A stretch of DNA of 64,000 bases, from assembly GCA_029844215.1 (NCBI GenBank), contig JAQGDG010000046.1:248001-312000 (forward strand), given 5' to 3'. The stretch's first letter is position 1. Every line of letters begins with the position of its first letter. The notes beneath the pieces were generated by a model. It was given only the letters and a program-made list of their open reading frames with translations. It was not told where the DNA came from and did no database searches. Shown one piece after another: positions 58,334 to 64,000 of this stretch. A program made the translations under genes and the position numbers. Source of the stretch: Przewalskia tangutica (taxonomy: Eukaryota; Streptophyta; Magnoliopsida; Solanales; Solanaceae).

Positions 58334-59216
58334 CCCTCTAGAGTTTTGGTATGCTTGATATGATGATCTTATTATTGTGTGCTATGTACGGATAGCGTTA
58401 TGTTATTTGTGAGTTAGAAAACATGGTTAGTTGGAAGGATAAGTATGGGGGCATGGTAGGTGTGAACCTTAGAATATTTCACGATTGAGACCTTAGAGGT
58501 AAGGTCGTCTTGAGCAAAAGATTTATTTTATGTTTGACCTTTATCAGAATGCGTAGTATACGTGGGAGATATTTGTGTAATAAGTCCATGGGTTGTGTAA
58601 AATGAAAGTGGTGGCTTTCATGATGTGAATTAGTAAGATTGGTCAGTATCGAGGAGCAAGAGTTGGCGCGACGGAGGGTCGGGTTGAGGGCGTATTGCGG
58701 GTCAACCGTGCCCGGTTTTAGGTAAGTGGGTCGATTCGGTGGTCCCGCCAGATGGTAGGGTCACGAGGGTGCTAGGCCCCAGTTTAGGTGACCATCGTAT
58801 GAGTTCGTGGATATGTTCGACCAAAAGCGGTTCGTGAAGGCCGGGAATGGCCTTAAAGAAGATCGAGGCTAGTAAGATGACCAAGTTGGGAGGTAGTGGC
58901 TCCAGAAATTTTGAGAACCGAGTAATAGCGGAAGTATGGTACGTATACTAGAAGAGTTCAAGTGTTCGAGAAGAGTACGACGAGTAAGGGAAGAAGCGAG
59001 CATGTGTTAAGAGCATAGAAGTGATAATTTTGTTGTAAAGTGAAGGTGCGAAGGGAATATCTTTTAGACCTTGGGTGGGAGCTTTTGTAGTGATGGAGGT
59101 GATTCCTCGTGGACTTGGATTAAGTATTGGAGCGTGTGTTAGTTTGTGGCCATGTGTGGCATTGGCAACTTGTTTAAGATTAAGAAGGAACTGCATCGTT
59201 ATCCGTCTTGAGAAGG
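58334..59216 (+). other. Array core 3 post-gag noncoding tract
   Basis: Third copy of the untranslated tract, nearly identical to 52866-53745. No ORF. Confidence 0.7.
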
Positions 59217-59251
59217 AACATTCGGGACGAATGTTTCTAAGGAGGGGAGAA
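59217..59251 (+). other. PPT-side hairpin and polypurine tract, core 3
   Basis: AACATTCG-GGA-CGAATGTT (59217-59235) and AAGGAGGGGAGAA (59239-59251). Confidence 0.88.
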
Positions 59252-59667
59252 TGTTATACCCCGTATTTCCAGAGTATGTACGTGTGGGCGTACGTAGAAA
59301 AGTTTGAGCCTTAAGTTAGGCAAGATTCGAAATTTGTACACAACCCCCGTAAAGAATCGTTTTTCGACGAAACGTTTTACAGAACTTGCGAAGGGAAAAT
59401 TCCGGCTATGTCATTTTTAATTTTTGCGGATTTTTCCGAGCGTCGGAACATTTTTGGACCAACGAGAGGGTGACACTTGTCACCCTCAAGTGGCGGATTG
59501 GAGTGGACGAAAGGGGGACGTTTCCTCCCTTGTTTTGTGCCTTATTTTGGCCTTGTTTTGTGCCTTGTTTTGTGCCATGTTTGGTGGAGTAGGGATAGGG
59601 TGCACTTGGCTTGATCTTGGCCTTACACTTGCCTTGCACTTGGCTTGATCATGGCCTTTGGTTTCCC

Positions 59668-59675
59668 TATAAATA
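59668..59675 (+). promoter_or_regulatory. TATA box, LTR-d
   Basis: TATAAATA followed by CCCCCC, 416 nt into the LTR. It could drive read-out into E0 sequence. Confidence 0.6.
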
Positions 59676-61479
59676 CCCCCCATTGCTTGAAGGTTTTCTT
59701 CATCCCTCAATTCATTCTAAGTCTTGAAAACTCTTCCCCCCTTTGTGTTGTTCTCGTCCTAGCCTCCTCCCCTTGTTAGGCTTTGTGGCCGAGAGGTACC
59801 CTCCTAGTAGTGTTGAAGGTACACCCCCTTGCACTTGTTGTTCTCGTATAATACCCCTTTTTGGTAGAAATACTCTCAGTATTGGTACTATACCGAAAAT
59901 ACCTTGGCCTTATACCTTGTAGTATTCCAAAAGTTACCTCTATACGTAGAGCAGGAAATACTACATTTTGTCCTTTTAGTCTCAAACCGAAACCACTAAA
60001 GAAATCTTCATACGAGTTGAAGTATATAGAAGAAGTTGTGTAGAACTTAGGGTTGTTTGGAGCAGCACTGAGTAGGAGCTAAACCTTGCTCGGGATCGAC
60101 ATTATAACTTGGATAATTTTGGGCTTATCGAGGTAAATATTCTTGTCCCTTATTGTAATTGGAAATTACATGTTGTAGGATTATATAGTTGAAGTATACT
60201 ATATATAGAACTAAACATAGCTTTGCGGCAATGTCTTTTGACTTAAGCCTGAATATAAAGAAGATAACTGAACTGTAATTACATAGGGTATTCTGATGAG
60301 ACTTGTGGTATTCTTGTGTAGTAGAATTGTACACGTCCGGTTAGGCGTATAACCCCTGGTTGGCTTGGTAGCGGCCTCGATAGAGAGAGGAGATTTACGG
60401 TTGCGGGGAGAGTGTTGCCGAATTTTACGTAGAATATGGAACCGTGCGTTTAGAAGTTAATAGGCGTTTGTGGCCTATATAGGTGGAAGTACTACAGTAG
60501 CGTATTCTACTTGAAGAGTGGAAAAGGCGGGGTTACGATCTTGTGGAGCGTTTGCTTATTATCGATAATCGTCGCGAGGTATGTGATCCTCTTCCTATCC
60601 TTTCTAGCATGATGTTTTGTAAACTATGTAGTGCGGTGACGTCATATGCTAAATGAGTTTGGTTGGTTCAAAACATAGGGTGTTATAATAGCTTTATGGG
60701 AAGTTAGTTATAACGACTCTATGTGGGTAAAAGAATGGTTTATTGATCGTAGAAGTTAAGAGACTTGATCTTGAAAGATAAGAGACTTAACTTATTTGAC
60801 TTGTTATATAACATTTTGTTTAAAATGTTGTGAAACCTCATTCATGAGTAATGAGTACTTGGTTTTAAAAGAATAAGGTTTTCTTGATTTGGAAATGAGA
60901 ATAAGTGTCGAACAAACCACAGCAGCGCTAATAAAGGAAAATGTATTGACAAATAACTAATTGTTATTAAAACCAGTAGAAACCTCCATTTGCATAGAAG
61001 CTAAGATAAGACAAAATTGTATTACATTTCTAGATCATGGCTATTTGTAACAAGATTGTTATAAACAAGAATAAACGACTCACACAAGACATATGTTACT
61101 CAATGGTTTTAAAAGAGATTAAGACTATGATTTATGAAACCTTTCTAAAATGAGAAACTTGAGCATTTGAAATTAGGCAAACTTGAGCGTTTGGAAAATA
61201 ATGTTGTTACTTGATTTTACAAAGGGAAGTGTTTTAGTACTTAAAAGTTAGTCACTCTATTTTTATATCTGCGGGTATTGTGTGACTTTTGTGAAAGAAG
61301 CGGATCCTTTAATAAGAATTAATGTATGTAGTACTTTGGGGTTAAAACCGGATTTGTTGTAATAAAATATAAGTCTATGAGTTTGTTGAACTTGCTTATG
61401 CTTGTTGTGATAGCCTTTGTTGTGCAAGTGTTGTATTTACGTATTCCGCGTCTCGTTGGAGGCTCGTTATCCGTTGATT

Positions 61480-61710
61480 GATGGACATCTTGACACGATG
61501 GGTGGCCCACGGGTATGCTTCCACTAATCGATCCTTTTGGACATACTGACACGATGGGTGGCCCACGGGTATGCTTCCATTAAGAGTGTTATCTTGTTAT
61601 TTGCTTTGGACATACTGACACGATGGGTGGCCCACGAGTATGCTTCTATTTCGATTGCTATCTGGATATTTCCTTTGGACATACTGACACGATGGGTGGC
61701 CCACGTATGC
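61480..61710 (+). repeat. Minisatellite slot, LTR-d
   Basis: Four units of the GACACGATGGGTGGCCCACG repeat; the last is shortened. Confidence 0.88.
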
Positions 61711-62365
61711 TTCCATCGATGGTTACATGGCCACGCTTATACCGAGTGAGACGCCGGGCATGCGGCCGTTGTGCGAGTTAAATTCCGGTTATATTTGAGT
61801 GATGACTTGAGGTGTGAGTCCACGACTTGACATCGCTTTTATGTTGTGAATCGTAGTTTTGTTATCATACATGTCTCTGTTTTTGTATAAGTTATGATTT
61901 CATTTACTGATATTTTTGATTTCACATACTTGGTACTGTATCTTGACCTCGCCCGAGTTTTGCGTTCATGCTGCGGTAAGTACACCGATGTTAGTCCTCG
62001 CCATAGGATCACTGATTAGCGTTAGGAAGCTCCGTTCTCGGAGGCTTATCTTTTGGTATGTTACCCTGAGGTGTAGGTTCTTGTACATTCGTGGTATGGC
62101 GGAGCCTGTCCGTCATGTTGTATAAAACTCTTAAGTCTGTAATCTTTGTTGTGGGCGGTGGTTTGTAAAAGAGATTAAACTGTTCGTTTTGAAAGACTTG
62201 TATATATATATATTTTATTGGAATGTGACCGTTTGGTTGGCCTGTTTTATGATCATATATCTTGTTTCATGTTTAAGTTTTATTTCCGCTGATTTACTCT
62301 GATGTTGTATCACTAGGGTGCCCGGGGTAAGGCACCAGTCACGGGCCCCGGAACGGGTCGTGACA

Positions 62366-62370
62366 GCGTC
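62366..62370 (+). repeat. Array target-site duplication, right copy
   Basis: GCGTC, pairs with 42805-42809. Confidence 0.93.
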
Positions 62371-63037
62371 CCTCCAGAAAGGATCGGATTATATTATGCA
62401 AGATAAGTAAGTTATGGTTATGAACTTAATGATTTCTCCTAAGTATGTACGTAAGAATTTGACTATAACTCTTATCGAAAAATGGGAAAAGATAATGATG
62501 TACGATTAAGTTCATGAGTTGTAATGGCATGGTAGGATCTGATATTTACTTTTTATACTTGCCCCTGTCATTCTTTAGTACAGTTATGATCTGTTTACTA
62601 TACCTTATTTTCATTCCATATTCGGTACATGTGTACTGACCCCCTTCGGGGGGCTGCGTTCATGTCCGCAGGTTTAGGTACATAGTGGTGGATCCGCGAG
62701 CTTAGGATCCTGGTTCAGCATTTTGAGATGGCTCCAATATTCCGGAGCTGGTCATTATGGCTAGGTATATTCGAAGTACGACGGGACTTGTCCGCCACGC
62801 TGTTATGTTAAAACTCTTAGAGGTCTGTAGTCACATATTGTGGGTCAGTTTGTAAAGGAAAGGAGGCAACTGCTTCGGTTATGTATTTATATATCCAGGA
62901 AGGTAGCCTTATCGGCCAACCTGTTGATTTTATTTCTGTTGATTTATTTTATAAGTTTCATGCGTTAAGCCGTTATCTCTCGATGTATACTGTAAGTGCC
63001 TGTGTAGGGCACGATCGCGCCCGGTCGGATCGTGACA
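62371..63037 (+). repeat. E0 LTR remnant, 3' end
   Basis: Resumes E0 after the array. Contains the conserved LTR 3'-end blocks CTGACCCCCTTCGGGGGGCT, GCGTTCATGTCCGCAGG and GGATCC..AGCTTAGGATCC, and ends GCCCGGTCGGATCGTGACA. It is most like the F2 LTR end (GGCTGCGTTCATGCCGCAGGTTTAGGTACG). Confidence 0.78.
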
Positions 63038-63041
63038 AAAG

Positions 63042-63052
63042 TGGTATCGAGC
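63042..63052 (+). other. E0 primer-binding site
   Basis: TGGTATCGAGC after the LTR end; it shows that 62371-63037 closes a 5' LTR. Confidence 0.75.
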
Positions 63053-63805
63053 GCTTAGTCTTCGAAAGTGTCTGCATCGTGTCTAGTAGTCTTGATTATC
63101 GGTGTGTTGTGCACCACATCTATAATCGTGAGGTCGCAGGACATTTAGGATTAGTTTCTATTCTTCTCACTCTAAGATCGTGCGATAGAGCATGGTTGTT
63201 AGGTCGTCTCCCTAACGAGTTACGCTGATTGCAATACGAGAAAGCGGTAGTGACCTGGAAGGATTATGTGGATCGCGTATCGGGTTGGTTGTAATTGTTG
63301 TATAGTTGGTATAATGACGCATGCCTACACGTTTATGTATGAGGTCATATATGGGTTGCCTAGAATGATTTTAGATTACCGAGGATCGTAAGGACTAATT
63401 AGATACCGCGGAGGTATGAAACAATTTAATGAATTCTCATCAAGATTTATGTGCTAATTTGATATAATTAGGAAATGATGAGCTGTCTGATAGGGTAATG
63501 AACCCTTAAGAAGTCATGTTAAGGTGCTTGATGGAAGACAATGTGGATAGATTAAGCTCGTGGTATGCGTAGAGGATCGTGCGGATGGGATCCGTATAGA
63601 GTAAGTATGGGTTGTTGTGATCAAGACAACATGGTTATGATTGTACGAGAAGTTAATGTATCGATTCTGAGGGACCGATAAGGTAGGCTTGGAGCATGGA
63701 AATCGCGAGCCTAAGAATGTTGATAACCGCGAGACCTTAGGTATATAAGGCCTTCCGGGTAGTAAAAGTTAAGTCACACCAAGGATAATAGTTACTAAGA
63801 TTCCT
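63053..63805 (+). other. E0 internal remnant without gag
   Basis: The leader is shared with the other elements (GTGTCTAGTAGTCTTGATTATCGG to GATCGTGC, to about 63185). The gag start is absent. The rest has only scraps resembling post-gag tract (GAGACCTTAGGTATATAAGGCC near 63740) and no ORF. About 750 nt remain of a core that is 2.3 kb in the intact relatives. Confidence 0.6.
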
Positions 63806-64000
63806 AAGGATCGACTTTTAATCATTGGATAATTTTGGGCTTATCGAGGTAATGATCTTTGTCCTTCTACTGTAATTGAAGATTACATGTTGTAGTAGTT
63901 TATAATTGAGTATGTGATATGTGGATAGAAGGTTGAAAAGAAATGGACGGTTTAGTATATTGTGGGGCAGAATTTTACACGTCCAGTTAGGCGTGTAATC
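63806..64000 (+). repeat. LTR fragment at window end (probable E0 3' LTR, 5'-truncated)
   Basis: Begins inside the leader block: GGATCGACTTTTAATCATTGG, GATAATTTTGGGCTTATCG, AGGTAATGAT, then TGTAATTG..GATTACATG and ACACGTCCAGTTAGGCGTG. In E2 this block begins about 840 nt into the LTR. The first part of the LTR and the PPT are missing. Confidence 0.7.

Larger units (their letters stand above)
42810..62365 (+). mobile_element. Tandem array of gag-only LTR retrotransposon: 4 LTRs, 3 cores
   Basis: LTR-a 42810-45955, core 1 45956-48286, LTR-b 48287-51443, core 2 51444-53780, LTR-c 53781-56903, core 3 56904-59251, LTR-d 59252-62365. LTRs are 3.11-3.16 kb and cores 2.33-2.35 kb; the period is 5471-5494 bp. 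Each core has primer site, gag and PPT in order. Only the outermost LTRs meet flanking DNA, with GCGTC on both sides; adjoining cores share one LTR. The sequence therefore behaves as one insertion event that carries or later gained two extra units. No protease, RT or integrase was found in any core. The layout fits TR-GAG elements. Confidence 0.95.
59252..62365 (+). repeat. Array LTR-d (3.11 kb), outermost right
   Basis: Starts TGTTATACCCCG after the PPT of core 3 and ends GGAACGGGTCGTGACA. The next bases are the right TSD, not a primer site, so the array stops here. Donor-like GT at 60133; repeat slot 61480-61710. Confidence 0.93.

Noticed and set aside
1..64000. Host protein-coding genes
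   Set aside because: All of the window is accounted for by LTRs, element cores or their remnants. No exon-like frame outside them was found.

Overview
This window is plant nuclear DNA from a stretch made almost entirely of long-LTR Ty3/gypsy retrotransposons. No host gene, rRNA, tRNA or organellar sequence was found. The evidence is the LTR ends (TGTTATACC... to ...GTCGTGACA), primer-binding sites matching plant initiator-Met tRNA (TGGTATCAGAGC or eroded forms), purine tracts before 3' LTRs, 5-bp target duplications, and one element with gag, protease, RT, RNase H, integrase and a terminal chromodomain, as in the Tekay/Del chromovirus lineage. The setting looks like heterochromatin of a large-genome angiosperm. 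The gag style suggests an asterid, perhaps Solanaceae, but that is a guess.

Layout. (1) 1-1266: 5' part of a minus-strand LTR (L0) abutting a gag remnant of element E1. (2) 2641-11439: E2, plus strand, two ~3.25-kb LTRs around a 2.3-kb core with an internally deleted gag and an integrase remnant; it interrupts E1. (3) 11957-13469 and 39667-41333: the 3' LTR of E1, split by E3. (4) 13470-39661: E3, plus strand, gag-only, TSD CTTGA. Inside E3 are a minus-strand solo LTR (17057-20259) just before the gag ATG and a ~4-kb solo LTR of another family, F2 (22153-35985, TSD CCTTT). (5) 24734-34560: E4, minus strand, nearly complete chromovirus, TSD AGTAC, sitting in a minisatellite of F2. (6) 41334-42809 and 62371-64000: remnants of an old element, E0, the host of everything else. 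(7) 42810-62365: a tandem array LTR-gag-LTR-gag-LTR-gag-LTR (four LTRs, three cores, period ~5.48 kb) bounded by a single TSD, GCGTC.

How the parts relate. E1, E3 and the array units carry gag but no recognisable pol, and E2 keeps only an integrase scrap. They fit the non-autonomous class called TR-GAG. E4 shares their LTR termini, primer site and PPT-side hairpin and is the only possible enzyme donor in the window. Insertion order by nesting is E0, then E1, then E3 (E2 also after E1), then F2 (reduced to a solo LTR), then E4.

Quality caveat. Near-identical copies differ by many small indels clustered at CAG/CTG and CCGG-type sites and homopolymers. Many frameshifts are therefore probably consensus errors, and no LTR age estimate is given.
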